Source: Lachnospiraceae bacterium (GTDB lineage Bacteria; Bacillota; Clostridia; Lachnospirales; Lachnospiraceae). Taken from it: a stretch of DNA of 64,000 nucleotides. Location of the stretch: the NCBI GenBank assembly GCA_017439665.1, contig JAFSIS010000008.1:1-64000 (forward strand). Reading direction: 5' to 3'. The translations under genes and the position numbers were made by a program. This document shows, in pieces, positions 16,240 through 25,957 of the stretch. The first letter of the stretch is position 1. Every line of letters starts with the position of its first letter. Below the pieces are notes generated by a model. The model had not been told where the DNA came from and did not search any database. It was given only the letters and a program-made list of their open reading frames with translations.

Positions 16240-17640
16240 TCAATAGGCATTTTCATTCACAACTCCTTTAAACAGGGTCATGAAAATTATCTTTATATCA
16301 AAGACCATACTCCAGTTTTCAATATAATATAAGTCGCATTCGATTCTGCGGCGAATGGAGGTATTGCCTCGATATCCATTAACCTGAGCCCAGCCGGTGA
16401 GACCGGGTCTTACCTGATGCTTGATCATATAGCGGGGAATCTCTTCCTTAAAACGCTCTACAAACTGCGGCCTCTCGGGTCTGGGACCTACGATACTCAT
16501 ATCCCCTTTCAGGATGTTCCAAAGCTGGGGCAGCTCGTCCATACTGGTTCTTCGCATGACTTTACCGATCCTGGTGACTCTGGGATCATCCTTTACCGTC
16601 CAGCCTTCCTTTTCCTTCTCCTCCGTCTGTACCTCCATGGTGCGGAATTTATACATCTTAAAGGTCCTGTTATGAAGGCCCACCCTTTCCTGTTTAAAAA
16701 TAATTGGCCCTTTGCTGCCGGTTTTTACCAGGACAGCCAGTACCAGAAACAGGGGGGAGAGAATGATCAGCCCCAGGGCTGAACCCAGGATATCCATGGA
16801 ACGCTTTACAAAACGGTTCAGAGTGTTGGTCAGCGGCACATAACGGATATTGATCACCGGAAGTCCCATCAGATCCTCGGTATATGGCCTGTTGGGGATC
16901 AGACTCTGGTAATCCGGAATAAATTTGGTGTGTACACCGGATTTTTCGCAAAGGCCGACGATTTCCTCCAAAATATCATAATCCGCCAGAGACAGGGTAA
17001 CTGCGATCTCATCCAGCTGGGTCAGCGGCAGGACCACCTCCAGATTTCCAATGGATCCCAGTACCTTAACCCCTCTGTATACGGTTCCCGTAGGCACATG
17101 ATTGTCCAAAATTCCCCGAACCACATAGCCCCACTGGGGGTTGGCATTTATTCGATTGATATACTCCTCTGCTGCCCGGGAATAGCCCACCAGCAGGATG
17201 TATTTCAGGTTATAGCCCTTCTTCCTGAAATACCGCAGTGTTTTCCTCAGAATGATCCGAAAGCTTAAGGTGATCACCATATTCAGTACAAAAAAGATGA
17301 ACAAAAGCCCCCGGGAAAAGTTACTGATTTTGAAGGCTGTAAGGCAGATCATAAAGCCGGCCACACCGGTCAGATTCACCTTGAATACGTCGATGATCTC
17401 CCGTTCCAGAGTCTGGGAACGCTTGGGAGTATACAGTTTATAGGTATAGTAAAGAATGATATAACCGGGTACCAGAAAATACAGTGCGCTGAAATAAAAA
17501 CCCATGGGAAGTGCGCCAATGCCCTCCTCGGCAAAGACGACAAACTTCAGATACCAGGCCAACAGATAGGAGCCTGCCACCGCCAGAGCATCTAACAACA
17601 CATGTAAACGGTTAAAATATTTCTGGTTGTCTTTAATCAT
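16240..17640 (-). CDS. WbaP/CpsE-type undecaprenyl-phosphate sugar-1-phosphate transferase
   Basis: A 466-residue polyprenol-phosphate hexose-1-phosphate transferase. Four N-terminal membrane spans, a central Rossmann-like CoA-binding-3 region (KKGYNLKYILLVGYSR), a fifth hydrophobic segment (LGSALGLIILSPLFLVLAV) and the catalytic C-terminal sugar transferase domain: FKQERVGLHNRTFKMYKFRT, TSMDELPQLWNILKGDMS, VGPRPE and RPGLTGWAQVNG. It starts polysaccharide assembly by loading a sugar phosphate on undecaprenyl phosphate. ATG 17640 is preferred over GTG 17649 from the GGTGG spacing. The LCP gene follows by 44 nt. Confidence 0.93.
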   Translation of the reverse strand: MIKDNQKYFNRLHVLLDALAVAGSYLLAWYLKFVVFAEEGIGALPMGFYFSALYFLVPGYIILYYTYKLYTPKRSQTLEREIIDVFKVNLTGVAGFMICLTAFKISNFSRGLLFIFFVLNMVITLSFRIILRKTLRYFRKKGYNLKYILLVGYSRAAEEYINRINANPQWGYVVRGILDNHVPTGTVYRGVKVLGSIGNLEVVLPLTQLDEIAVTLSLADYDILEEIVGLCEKSGVHTKFIPDYQSLIPNRPYTEDLMGLPVINIRYVPLTNTLNRFVKRSMDILGSALGLIILSPLFLVLAVLVKTGSKGPIIFKQERVGLHNRTFKMYKFRTMEVQTEEKEKEGWTVKDDPRVTRIGKVMRRTSMDELPQLWNILKGDMSIVGPRPERPQFVERFKEEIPRYMIKHQVRPGLTGWAQVNGYRGNTSIRRRIECDLYYIENWSMVFDIKIIFMTLFKGVVNENAY

Positions 17641-17724
17641 ATCAGCCACCCAATTCTATACATAGCAAATATTTTACAATATTCTCAAAAAAAGTACAAC
17701 TGAAAATTCAACCAGGTTTCCCTC

Positions 17725-18693
17725 TTAACCCACAAAGCGTCGCAGGGTATTCCCCCAGAGCTTTCCCTGGATCCGCAGAATATTTCCCAGATTTTTTCGC
17801 CCCGGATGCTGTTTTTTCTCTCTGCCTTCCTTTTTGGTACACAGGCTTATCCCCTCAAGACATCCTTTAACATAGACTCCTCCCAGCCCTTTTTTCAGAA
17901 AAAAAAGAAGCTTGATCAGGTATCCGCATAAAAGCAGCGGACTGTTCAGGAGTATCTGCCAGAGAGGCATATTTTTATAGATCAGGTAGATACTGTTTCG
18001 GGAGGAAAGGCTGACCTTAAAGGCATTGTGCCGGGAACCGGATACTCCGCTTCCGGCATGATAAACCACTGCCTTCGGCGTATAATAATTCCGAAAGCCG
18101 TAAAGCTGGGCACGCCAGCCCAGGTCACAGTCCTCCAGATAGGCAAAATGATTATCATCAAATCCGCCCAGCTTTTCCACCAGTTCCCTGCGGTAGATGG
18201 CGGCTCCCGCGCAGGCAGAAAAAATTTCTGCCCTGTTCCGATAGTACTTTTTTTCTTCCTTGCCCTTTCCCCTGGCAAAGGCCCAGCCCAGGGCACAGTA
18301 CAGATCTCCTGCTCCGTCCAGAAGTCCCGGCCGGTTCATATCCAGCATTCTGGCGGAAACGGAAAAAGCCTTTTTCTCTTCTTCCAGGGCCTCTTCCAGG
18401 GCTCTGACGAAGCCTGCTGCCACCTGTGTATCGTTATTCAGCAAAAGCACATAGGGCGTTTTGGCCGCCCTGATTCCGGCATTGACCGCACCGCAGAAGC
18501 CTGTGTTTTTTTCCATCCTGATAAGCTCGGCCTCAGGGCAGTTTTTTTCGATCCACTGCAGGGAACCGTCAGTAGAGCCGTTATCCACGATCAGGAGATG
18601 AAAGGCTGTGCTGGTTTCCTCTCTCAGCGCCTTTATGCAGTTTTCCATATACTTCATGCCATTATAGTTGGGGATGATAATGGTGGTTTTCAC
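17725..18693 (-). CDS. GT2 glycosyltransferase, WbbL-like
   Basis: A 322-residue family 2 glycosyltransferase similar in layout to WbbL-type rhamnosyltransferases. Motifs: TTIIIPNYNG at the N-terminus, NTGFCGAVNAGI, the metal-binding LLLNNDTQV, CAGAAIYRRELVEKLGGFD and AYLEDCDLGWRAQLYG, followed by a hydrophobic helix near the C-terminus (WQILLNSPLLLCGYLIKLLF) for membrane contact. The start is GTG 18693, which has AAGGAG seven bases upstream; an ATG at 18723 lies inside the previous gene. Likely adds one sugar during surface glycan assembly; donor inferred to be dTDP-rhamnose from the rml genes. Confidence 0.87.
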   Translation of the reverse strand: MKTTIIIPNYNGMKYMENCIKALREETSTAFHLLIVDNGSTDGSLQWIEKNCPEAELIRMEKNTGFCGAVNAGIRAAKTPYVLLLNNDTQVAAGFVRALEEALEEEKKAFSVSARMLDMNRPGLLDGAGDLYCALGWAFARGKGKEEKKYYRNRAEIFSACAGAAIYRRELVEKLGGFDDNHFAYLEDCDLGWRAQLYGFRNYYTPKAVVYHAGSGVSGSRHNAFKVSLSSRNSIYLIYKNMPLWQILLNSPLLLCGYLIKLLFFLKKGLGGVYVKGCLEGISLCTKKEGREKKQHPGRKNLGNILRIQGKLWGNTLRRFVG

Positions 18694-18704
18694 AGTCAGT
18701 CTCC

Positions 18705-20027
18705 TTACCCTCTGATGATCCATTCCGGATCCCAGTACAGCCGATATCCGCTCTGGATCAGCCTGCGGCAGACCTCTTCGGCCCGGGCAGACTGCTCCTT
18801 CCCTTTATTAGATGCAGCTTCCTGCAAAAAAGTTTCAATTATGGTCAAAAAAGCGGGATTGACCTCCCAATAGTCCATATCCAGACAGTCCACATTCTGT
18901 GCCAGCACTGCCCGGTGCATATAGCCGCTGTAACCGGCGGGAAGGCCCTGATACAGAGGCTCACCGGCCGGTCCAAAAGCCGTTGCCAGAAGCCTTCCTT
19001 TTCGGATCCTCTTTCCCCCCCTGGCCGCTACGTCTGGTCTCTGGGAAAAAATACCGCCTTCATACTCTATCCGGTAAAAGCCTACATGGCGCATATGGCT
19101 GACCTTTGCCTTCCAGCCTCTTCCTGCCAGAAAATCCTCCAGTGCCCTCCGTCCAGCTTCATAGGCATAGGACTTGCTGGCGGGATTTACCGCTGTAGAA
19201 GCCCCATGGCAGCGCCAGTGATAGAGAATCCGGGGCAGATGGAAGATTTCTTCCTCCACCTTTGGATTTTTCTCCATAAGGAAAGCCACCGCCCTTAAGA
19301 TCAGGTCATAATCCTGGGCCCCGTCAAAAGTCTTCCGAAAGCCCAGAGTCTGAATCAGCTCCCTTTTCATGACCAGAAAATGACAGATATAATTGTTGGT
19401 CAAAAGCAGATCCAGATTAAAGCCGGTCTTAAAATGGGGATCAAAAAACCGTTCTCCTGCCTCATCGCATTTATCTTCATCGGAATAAAGAAGCGAATAC
19501 CCCCTGCCATCTTTTCTGCCTTTTTCCAAGGCATCTGCCATATGGTAAAGGGCGTCCGGTGTGAGATAGTCATCATGATCCAGAAGTCCTACATAGTCTC
19601 CCCGCACCCATTTTAAGCCTGCCTGAGAGTTTTCACTGATCCCCCCGTTGGTTTCCAGCTTGAAATAGCGAATCCTTTTCTCTTCATACTCTTTAGTTTT
19701 TTTCCTTACAACCTCTGAATTTCCGGCATCCAACAGAAGAAGCTCCCAATGGGGATAGGTCTGCTCCAGTAAAGAATCCAGCAGCTGGGCCAAAAATTCT
19801 TCCCTGGTTTCATAGGCAGGAACCAGAATACTGAACAGAACGGGCTTTTCCCATATCCTTGCCTTCTGCTGCCGCAGCACTTCCTCATCCGGTTTCTGAT
19901 AGGTATAGTCGGCAAAATAGCCGGCCGTTGTCCTCTCCCTGACTGCATCCAGAGTGGCCCCTATGCCGTTTCGTTTTAAATAATAGTATGCTTTTTTCAG
20001 ATTGCTTCTATTAACGATATTTCTCAT
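18705..20027 (-). CDS. GT2 glycosyltransferase, 440 aa
   Basis: A 440-residue protein with a family 2 domain: FSILVPAYETREEF, NGGISENSQAGL, the DXD-like LLDHDDYLTPDAL and YSDEDKCDE, then NNYICHFLVMKREL, GAQDYDLILR and ILYHWRCHGAST. This N-half pattern is shared with the two larger transferases upstream and suggests a polymerising or repeating-unit rhamnosyltransferase family. About 110 residues after the domain (residues 330-440) resemble the degenerate second half of those proteins. ATG 20027 is supported by GGAAG; the longer frame crosses a terminator. Followed closely by the WbbL-like gene. Confidence 0.87.
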   Translation of the reverse strand: MRNIVNRSNLKKAYYYLKRNGIGATLDAVRERTTAGYFADYTYQKPDEEVLRQQKARIWEKPVLFSILVPAYETREEFLAQLLDSLLEQTYPHWELLLLDAGNSEVVRKKTKEYEEKRIRYFKLETNGGISENSQAGLKWVRGDYVGLLDHDDYLTPDALYHMADALEKGRKDGRGYSLLYSDEDKCDEAGERFFDPHFKTGFNLDLLLTNNYICHFLVMKRELIQTLGFRKTFDGAQDYDLILRAVAFLMEKNPKVEEEIFHLPRILYHWRCHGASTAVNPASKSYAYEAGRRALEDFLAGRGWKAKVSHMRHVGFYRIEYEGGIFSQRPDVAARGGKRIRKGRLLATAFGPAGEPLYQGLPAGYSGYMHRAVLAQNVDCLDMDYWEVNPAFLTIIETFLQEAASNKGKEQSARAEEVCRRLIQSGYRLYWDPEWIIRG

Positions 20028-20117
20028 CTTTTTCTTCCGACAGACGATTTTTCTTTTCCCACCGGGCCTGCACAGGCAGGTGTGGTCCGGCTTCGCCGGA
20101 TGCACTCTTTTAAAAGA

Positions 20118-20150
20118 GGACTGTCGCCCTGAAAGCAACAGTCCTCTCCA
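20118..20150 (-). terminator. Terminator after phosphoglucomutase
   Basis: A gaggactgt/acagtcctc stem with a G-C rich loop is followed by TTTT on the minus strand. Two more hairpins (tccggcgaagccgga, and one around cctgcctgtgcagg) follow before the next gene. Confidence 0.75.
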
Positions 20151-20166
20151 CTTTATTCATTTACCC

Positions 20167-21888
20167 TTATAAACAGGCCTTCAGACTTTCGGTTAATTCC
20201 GCATTTTTCTTTGCCGCATCCTCCAGGCTGTTTCCTTTTACACCCATATAGAATTTGATCTTAGGCTCCGTTCCGGAGGGTCTTGCACAGCACCAGGAAT
20301 CCTCCGTCAGATCAAAGTACAGTACGTTGGACTTAGGCAGGCCCGTAGAGCTCTTTTCACCGGTTTCCATATTGGTCACTTCACCACTTTCATAATCTCT
20401 CATGGAAAGCACCTTCAGGCTGCCAAACTCCTTAGGCGGATTATTCCTTAACTTATTCATCATCTCCTGAATCTGTCTGGAACCATCGATTCCCTTCAGG
20501 GTAATGGTATACAGATCCTCTTTGAAATAGCCGTATTTTTCATAGAGCTTTAACATCTGATCCCAGAGGGTAATGCCATTTTTCTTACACCATGCAGCCA
20601 CCTCACAAAGGAGCATCACTGCCACGATGGCATCCTTGTCCCTGGCATGGGTTCCGGCCAGGCAGCCATAGCTTTCTTCCAAACCGAAAACGTAACTGTT
20701 AGAACCGGTCTCCTCGAACAGCTTCATCTGCTCTCCGATAAACTTAAAGCCGGTTAATACCTCGATCAGCCTGGCTTCATAATCTGCCGCGATCTGATCC
20801 GCCATATTGGTGGTTACGATGGTCTTGATCAGGGCCGGATTGGGAGGCATGGTTCCTGTAGCCTTCTTTTCCCGGAAAAGATATTCTGCGATCAGCATAC
20901 CGGACATGTTTCCGGTAAAGGAAACGTATTCTCCGGACTTGGTATCCAGTGCGTAGATGCCCAGACGGTCTGCATCCGGATCGGTAGCCAGAACCACGTC
21001 TGCCTTTTTCTCCTTTGCCAGCTTAAGGGCCAGGGTAAAGGCCTTGGGATCCTCGGGATTGGGATAATCCAGAGTGGTAAAATTGGGATCCGGCTGCTCC
21101 TGTTCGGGAACCACATAAACATGCTTATAGCCCAGCTCACTTAAGATTCTTCTGGCGGGAACATTTCCGGTTCCGTTGAAGGGCGTATAAACGATCTTCA
21201 GCTCGTCAGCTACTTCCTGAATGATCTCGGGATGGATCATCTGTTTTTTCAATTCTACCATGTAGGCATCATCAATCTCCTTACCGATGACCTGGTACAG
21301 TCCGGCTTTTACTGCCTCATCCTTACTCATGGTCTTTACCGTATGGTAACCGGTAATGCTCTGTACTTCGCTGATAATCTCTTTATCCTTGGGTGCAGTT
21401 ACCTGTGCGCCGTCCTCCCAGTACACCTTATAGCCATTGTACTCCGGAGGATTGTGGCTGGCGGTCACTACGATACCGGAAATACAGCCCAGGGTACGCA
21501 GGGCAAAGGACAATTCCGGTGTGGGTCTTAAGGCATCAAAAACATAGGCCTTGATCCCATTGGCTGCCAGACAGCAGGCTGCCTCATCGGCAAACTCAGG
21601 AGACATAAAACGGGAGTCATAGGCAATGGCTACACCCTTTTCGCTTCCTCCCTGCTTGATAATGTAATTGGCAAGACCCTGGGTAGCCTTTCTTACGGTG
21701 TATAAATTCATCCGGTTGGTTCCGGCACCGATCACGCCGCGAAGTCCTCCCGTACCAAATTCCAGCTCTTTATAAAAACGATCTTCGATCTCCTTTTCGT
21801 TATCTGCGATCTTTCTCAATTCTTCTTTGGTAGCCTCATCAAAATAGCTGTCGGTCAGCCAAAGCTGATAATTTTCCTGATATCCCAT
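20167..21888 (-). CDS. pgcA: Phosphoglucomutase / phosphomannomutase
   Basis: A 573-residue alpha-D-phosphohexomutase. All four family signatures are present: phosphoserine loop VTASHNPPEYNG, metal loop ATDPDADRLG, sugar-binding GLEESYG and phosphate-binding RPSGTEPKIKFY. It interconverts glucose 6-phosphate and glucose 1-phosphate, the substrate of RmlA and of UDP-glucose synthesis, so its place inside the polysaccharide locus makes metabolic sense. Length matches the PgcA type. A TTGAAA-16-TACACT promoter with a TG extension lies upstream, and a terminator closes the gene, so it is probably a single-gene transcript. Confidence 0.95.
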   Translation of the reverse strand: MGYQENYQLWLTDSYFDEATKEELRKIADNEKEIEDRFYKELEFGTGGLRGVIGAGTNRMNLYTVRKATQGLANYIIKQGGSEKGVAIAYDSRFMSPEFADEAACCLAANGIKAYVFDALRPTPELSFALRTLGCISGIVVTASHNPPEYNGYKVYWEDGAQVTAPKDKEIISEVQSITGYHTVKTMSKDEAVKAGLYQVIGKEIDDAYMVELKKQMIHPEIIQEVADELKIVYTPFNGTGNVPARRILSELGYKHVYVVPEQEQPDPNFTTLDYPNPEDPKAFTLALKLAKEKKADVVLATDPDADRLGIYALDTKSGEYVSFTGNMSGMLIAEYLFREKKATGTMPPNPALIKTIVTTNMADQIAADYEARLIEVLTGFKFIGEQMKLFEETGSNSYVFGLEESYGCLAGTHARDKDAIVAVMLLCEVAAWCKKNGITLWDQMLKLYEKYGYFKEDLYTITLKGIDGSRQIQEMMNKLRNNPPKEFGSLKVLSMRDYESGEVTNMETGEKSSTGLPKSNVLYFDLTEDSWCCARPSGTEPKIKFYMGVKGNSLEDAAKKNAELTESLKACL

Positions 21889-21975
21889 TTACCTTCCTCC
21901 TTTTCCTTTTCTCCGAACCGGCTTTGTACGCAGTCACCTGATACCCTTCCGGGCTGTCCGGCTCTGACTGGTTAT

Positions 21976-22003
21976 AGTGTACCATACTCTCCCCGGTTTT
22001 CAA
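21976..22003 (-). promoter_or_regulatory. Probable promoter of phosphoglucomutase gene
   Basis: TTGAAA (21998-22003), 16-nt spacer, TACACT (21976-21981) with a TG one base upstream of the -10 on the minus strand. Confidence 0.5.
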
Positions 22004-22021
22004 ACTCTTTCTTCACCCTTT

Positions 22022-23992
22022 TCAGCTTTTGACGAGCTTTAAGGAATAATCGCTTCTGTCCAGGGAAAAATTGGGATTGTAGTAAGGGTCTCCGGCCTCC
22101 AGCCAAGCCTTCCATTTTTCCCGAAAACGGGCCGACTCATCGTTATAGCGGGCTGCCTTTTCTCCCTGATCATCCAGACCTCTGGAAATGGACTCATAAT
22201 GGTACAGCTGGGCAAAGGGGGTAAACACGTTGAGATAGCCCAGCTTTCTTAATTTCAGACAAAAATCCACGTCATTCAGGGAGATCTCAAAGCTTTCTTC
22301 CAGTCCGCCCACTTCTTCATAAAGGGCTTTTTTTACCAGAAGGCAGGCTCCCGTAACGGCAGAAACGTTCTGTGCATAGCAGAGCCTTCCCATATAGCCC
22401 ATATTCTCCTGGGGCTGTCCATAATGGGTATGGCCTGCAGTTTTATGGGCCCCCAGACCGATCACCACTCCTGCATGCTGAATGGTCTTATTGGCATAGT
22501 AAAGCTTGGCTCCCACAGCCCCTACGTCTTTTCGCTGGGCATACATCAGAAGCTCCTCTATCCAGTTTACACTGATCACCTCTGTATCATTATTTAACAG
22601 CAGGATATATTCTCCCTCTGCATGACTTACTCCCAGATTATTCACCCTGGAATAATTGAAGCTGCCTTCGTAGGTCACTACCCTGATCCGCTCATCCTGG
22701 GTCTGGATTTCTTCATAATAATCGAAGATCTCCTCCGTACTGCTGTTGTTTTCCACGATGATGATCTCCCAATTGGTGTAGGTGGACCTCTGCTGAATAG
22801 AGGTAATGCATCTTCTCAGGTCTCTCTCATGATCCTTGTTGGCGATGATGATACTGATTTTTGGATTGCCGATGATCTCATAGCTGATCTTAAAAATGGT
22901 CTCACAGGCTCTGGTACTGACGATCCTGAAGTTTGCAAATCCATGCTGTCTGAGATGGTCCGCTATGGCCTGTCTGGCCGCCTCTATGGCATAGGATTTG
23001 GCTTCGATCCCACTGGCCACACTGCCTGCGTGGCTTCTCCAGTAATACAAAAGTTTTGGCACATGAACCACATTCTTTGCCAGATCCGTCAGTCTGAGGA
23101 TCATATCGTGATCCTGGCTGCCGTCAAATTTGGTCCTGAAAAGCTCTGTTCCTTCCAGAAGGGTTCTGGAAAAACAGCTGAAATGGCAGATGTAATTGTT
23201 GGCCCTCAGATTGTCCGGTGCATAGTCCGGCTTAAAATGCAGGGTCAACATTTTATCGATGTCTCCGTCCTTAAAGGTGGTCTCATCACAATAGATATAG
23301 TCGGCATCCTTTTCGTTGATCACCTTCACGTATTCATACAGTACAGAAGGATGGAGAATATCGTCATGGTCAAAGAGGGCAATATACTCTCCCGTGGCCA
23401 GCTCCATACAGGCATTGGTATTTCCGGATATTCCCAGATTTTTTTTCAGCTGATGATAGATGATCCTCTTATCCTTCCGGGCTGCCTCCCTGCAGATTCT
23501 GCCTACTTCCTCATGGTCCTTATCGGAGCCGTCCGCCAGACACAGCTCCCAGTTCTGATAGGTCTGATCCAGTACGGAATCAAGCATCTGGTGCAGAAAC
23601 TCCACCGGCGTGTTATAGAGGGGAACCAGAATGCTGATCTTCACCATTCTGGGAAAGGCCATCTCTGCCTGTGCCCTTCTCTCCTCCGGTGTGGGAAAGC
23701 TTAAGGTTCCAAACTGCTTTCTGGCCTCTATCTCCCTTTTTTTGTGGGCCAGCTTGGCCGCCAGCCCTCTGGGGCCTCCACAGCCTCTCACCCGGTTCAC
23801 CGTACGGATACCCAGATGCATCAGGCTTCGCAGGGGAGCGGAATAGACCCATAAGGGATTGGTCTTGATCCGGTTTAATTTAAACTCCAGCAGATCATTT
23901 TTTTCTTCCAAAAGGGCGATCCGGTCTGCCAGCATAGTATTTTTCAAATGCTCTTTTTCATAGGCTTCCCTGTAATTGATTTCCTCAGTCAT
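22022..23992 (-). CDS. Two-domain GT2 glycosyltransferase, 656 aa
   Basis: A 656-residue protein with an N-terminal helical coiled region (residues 1-45; DRIALLEEKNDLLEFKLNRI) and two family 2 catalytic domains. Domain 1: ISILVPLYNTPVEF, NLGISGNTNACMEL, LFDHDDILHPSVL, YCDETTF, GSQDHDMILR. Domain 2: KISIIIANKDHERDL, YSRVNNLGV, LLLNNDTEV, VTGACLLVKK, SLNDVDFCLKLRKLGY. Two complete sites suggest a bifunctional transferase adding two linkages, as in rhamnan polymerases. AAGGA before the ATG lies in the end of the upstream gene, 3 nt away. Last gene of the rml-promoter operon. Confidence 0.88.
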   Translation of the reverse strand: MTEEINYREAYEKEHLKNTMLADRIALLEEKNDLLEFKLNRIKTNPLWVYSAPLRSLMHLGIRTVNRVRGCGGPRGLAAKLAHKKREIEARKQFGTLSFPTPEERRAQAEMAFPRMVKISILVPLYNTPVEFLHQMLDSVLDQTYQNWELCLADGSDKDHEEVGRICREAARKDKRIIYHQLKKNLGISGNTNACMELATGEYIALFDHDDILHPSVLYEYVKVINEKDADYIYCDETTFKDGDIDKMLTLHFKPDYAPDNLRANNYICHFSCFSRTLLEGTELFRTKFDGSQDHDMILRLTDLAKNVVHVPKLLYYWRSHAGSVASGIEAKSYAIEAARQAIADHLRQHGFANFRIVSTRACETIFKISYEIIGNPKISIIIANKDHERDLRRCITSIQQRSTYTNWEIIIVENNSSTEEIFDYYEEIQTQDERIRVVTYEGSFNYSRVNNLGVSHAEGEYILLLNNDTEVISVNWIEELLMYAQRKDVGAVGAKLYYANKTIQHAGVVIGLGAHKTAGHTHYGQPQENMGYMGRLCYAQNVSAVTGACLLVKKALYEEVGGLEESFEISLNDVDFCLKLRKLGYLNVFTPFAQLYHYESISRGLDDQGEKAARYNDESARFREKWKAWLEAGDPYYNPNFSLDRSDYSLKLVKS

Positions 23993-23995
23993 TTT

Positions 23996-25957
23996 CTATA
24001 TCCTTCTTCCTTTTCCTCCAGAAAAACAAAGCTTCAGATTGGCTTTTTTCATCAGATACTGGCCGGAGCACCTGTCCTTAGCCAACAGCGCCAGCTCATA
24101 GGTGCCCTCCTGGATATCCGCTGTCTCCACCAGACAGGCAAAACCGCTGAGATCCACATTCGTCTGTCCCTCCACATTGGTCACAACATCGGGACGGTAG
24201 CGTCTCTTGGGAAGGATCCGGTAGTGAGGGCCGGTTTCTCCCAATAACAGGATCCCCAGTTCAAAGCAGGCATTGTCAGATCCCAGCACCAGGGCTGAAC
24301 CCTGAAAATACAACAGTTCTTCCTTTGCCATCTTGCTGTCCCCATGGGCAAACCATTCTGTGGACTCTCCCGCATACTCAAACAGAGGTGCCACACAGTC
24401 ATCCTCTCTCAGCTTTTTCGGCAAAGCCTTCAGCAGTTCAGGCTTTAACACTCCCTCCACCCGGGAATCGTATTCGTAGGCAAAGGAGTAATTGTAATCC
24501 AGAATATCACTGGTAAAATACTCATGATAATAGGGATCCCGGTTCCATAAGGCTTTGTGGGCTGTATAGAGCCTTTCCTGCTCTCCCTTCAGGCGCTTCT
24601 GTTTTTTGGGGCTGGCATCGCTGCCCCTGCTTAAGGATTCATAATGCCATAAGTAGATTTCATTATGGAGGACATTGTAGTACCCCCTCTCATATAAGCG
24701 CCAGCAAAGATCCACATCATTATAGGCCACCTGCAGTTTTTCATCGAAGCCTCCCACCTCTGAAAAAACGGTTTTTCTCATCATCAGGCAGGCTCCGGTT
24801 ACGGCCAGAACATTGCGCACATCCCGGTTTCTTCTGTCATAATAGATCCGGTCATCTGTCCGGTACTGCAGCTTGTGGGCAGGCCCCATATAGATGCTGT
24901 ACACTCCGCAGTGCTGCATCATGCGGCTGTCGGGATAATACAGCTTTGCCCCCACAGCTCCCACATGGCTCTGGATTGCCTGCTCTGCCAGGGCCTTCAG
25001 CCAGCCTTCATGCCTGGCCTGACAGTCATCATTTAAAAACAGAAGCAGATCCCTGGTGCTTTCCCCGGCTCCCCGGTTGCACATCCGGGAAAAATTGAAT
25101 TCCATGGGTTCATAAATATAGCGAAAGCCGCATTCCTTTTCCAATTCCCTGATCTGTAAAAGGGCCTCTTTGCCGCTTCCATTATCCACCACGATCACCT
25201 CTACGTCCATTCCGTCGGAATACTGTCTGATGGACTCCAGGCACTGAGCAAGAATATCGGGATTGTCTTTGGAAGGAATGATAATGGATACCCCCTCTGC
25301 CGGCACAGTGGACAAACGCTTTTTCGCTGCTTCCTTAATGGGCCGGTATTCATCTTCAAAGCCCCAATAGGTGATCCGGGGGGTGGTGACAAGAATCTCC
25401 TTCAAATGGCAGACCTGATCCCGTTTCAGGGGAAGGCAGGCCTGCAAACAGAGGGAATAGTACCTTTGCCTGGGGGTACTTAAGCCCTCCAGGGAAAGAT
25501 CCCTTAATGCTTCCCTGCGAAAAGCTGCCAAAGAGCCGAAATAGCACCAGGACAAAAGGGTATTGGGTGAATAATCCGGTTTATACCAGGGATTCATCCT
25601 GCTTTCCCTTCCGTTGCTCCATTCATCCTCATCTGCGTAAGCTGCCTGAAGCTTCTCATTTTCAGCAAAACAGGCAGACAGCCTTTGGGCTGCACCTTCC
25701 CGCAGCATTTCCTTATTTTCCACGAAGCAGATAATCTCAGCATCCGTATTTTGCCAAAGAGTCTCCCCCTTTTCCAGCTCTTCATAGGAAAAAAAAGCGG
25801 TCTTCAGCTTTGCCGGAGAGACTTTATCCCGGCCTTCTTCTTTCTCTTTGATCCACCGGTCATAGGAGCAGGTCCTTTCCTGCCAGAGCCGGCGATACTC
25901 CTGTCTGTATTTATTTTCTAAAATTCCACGAACTTGTTGCTTGACTTTACCTATCAC
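23996..25957 (-). CDS. GT2 glycosyltransferase with degenerate N-half, 653 aa
   Basis: A 653-residue protein. The C-half (about 220-480) is an intact family 2 domain: GVSIIIPSKDNPDIL, EFNFSRMCNRGAGE, LLFLNDDCQ, VTGACLMMRK, YNDVDLCWRLYERGYYN. The N-half (50-200) retains the outline of a second transferase but the DXD-type motif is eroded (YADEDEWSN). A C-terminal 130-residue beta-rich region may bind sugar. Starts at GTG 25957 overlapping the upstream stop as GTGA. Probably acts with the 656-residue enzyme in the same polymer. Confidence 0.85.
   Translation of the reverse strand: MIGKVKQQVRGILENKYRQEYRRLWQERTCSYDRWIKEKEEGRDKVSPAKLKTAFFSYEELEKGETLWQNTDAEIICFVENKEMLREGAAQRLSACFAENEKLQAAYADEDEWSNGRESRMNPWYKPDYSPNTLLSWCYFGSLAAFRREALRDLSLEGLSTPRQRYYSLCLQACLPLKRDQVCHLKEILVTTPRITYWGFEDEYRPIKEAAKKRLSTVPAEGVSIIIPSKDNPDILAQCLESIRQYSDGMDVEVIVVDNGSGKEALLQIRELEKECGFRYIYEPMEFNFSRMCNRGAGESTRDLLLFLNDDCQARHEGWLKALAEQAIQSHVGAVGAKLYYPDSRMMQHCGVYSIYMGPAHKLQYRTDDRIYYDRRNRDVRNVLAVTGACLMMRKTVFSEVGGFDEKLQVAYNDVDLCWRLYERGYYNVLHNEIYLWHYESLSRGSDASPKKQKRLKGEQERLYTAHKALWNRDPYYHEYFTSDILDYNYSFAYEYDSRVEGVLKPELLKALPKKLREDDCVAPLFEYAGESTEWFAHGDSKMAKEELLYFQGSALVLGSDNACFELGILLLGETGPHYRILPKRRYRPDVVTNVEGQTNVDLSGFACLVETADIQEGTYELALLAKDRCSGQYLMKKANLKLCFSGGKGRRI

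Noticed and set aside
22622-23704. 360-codon plus-strand frame opposite the 656-residue glycosyltransferase
   Set aside because: Antisense shadow; the minus-strand frame carries intact GT2 motifs.
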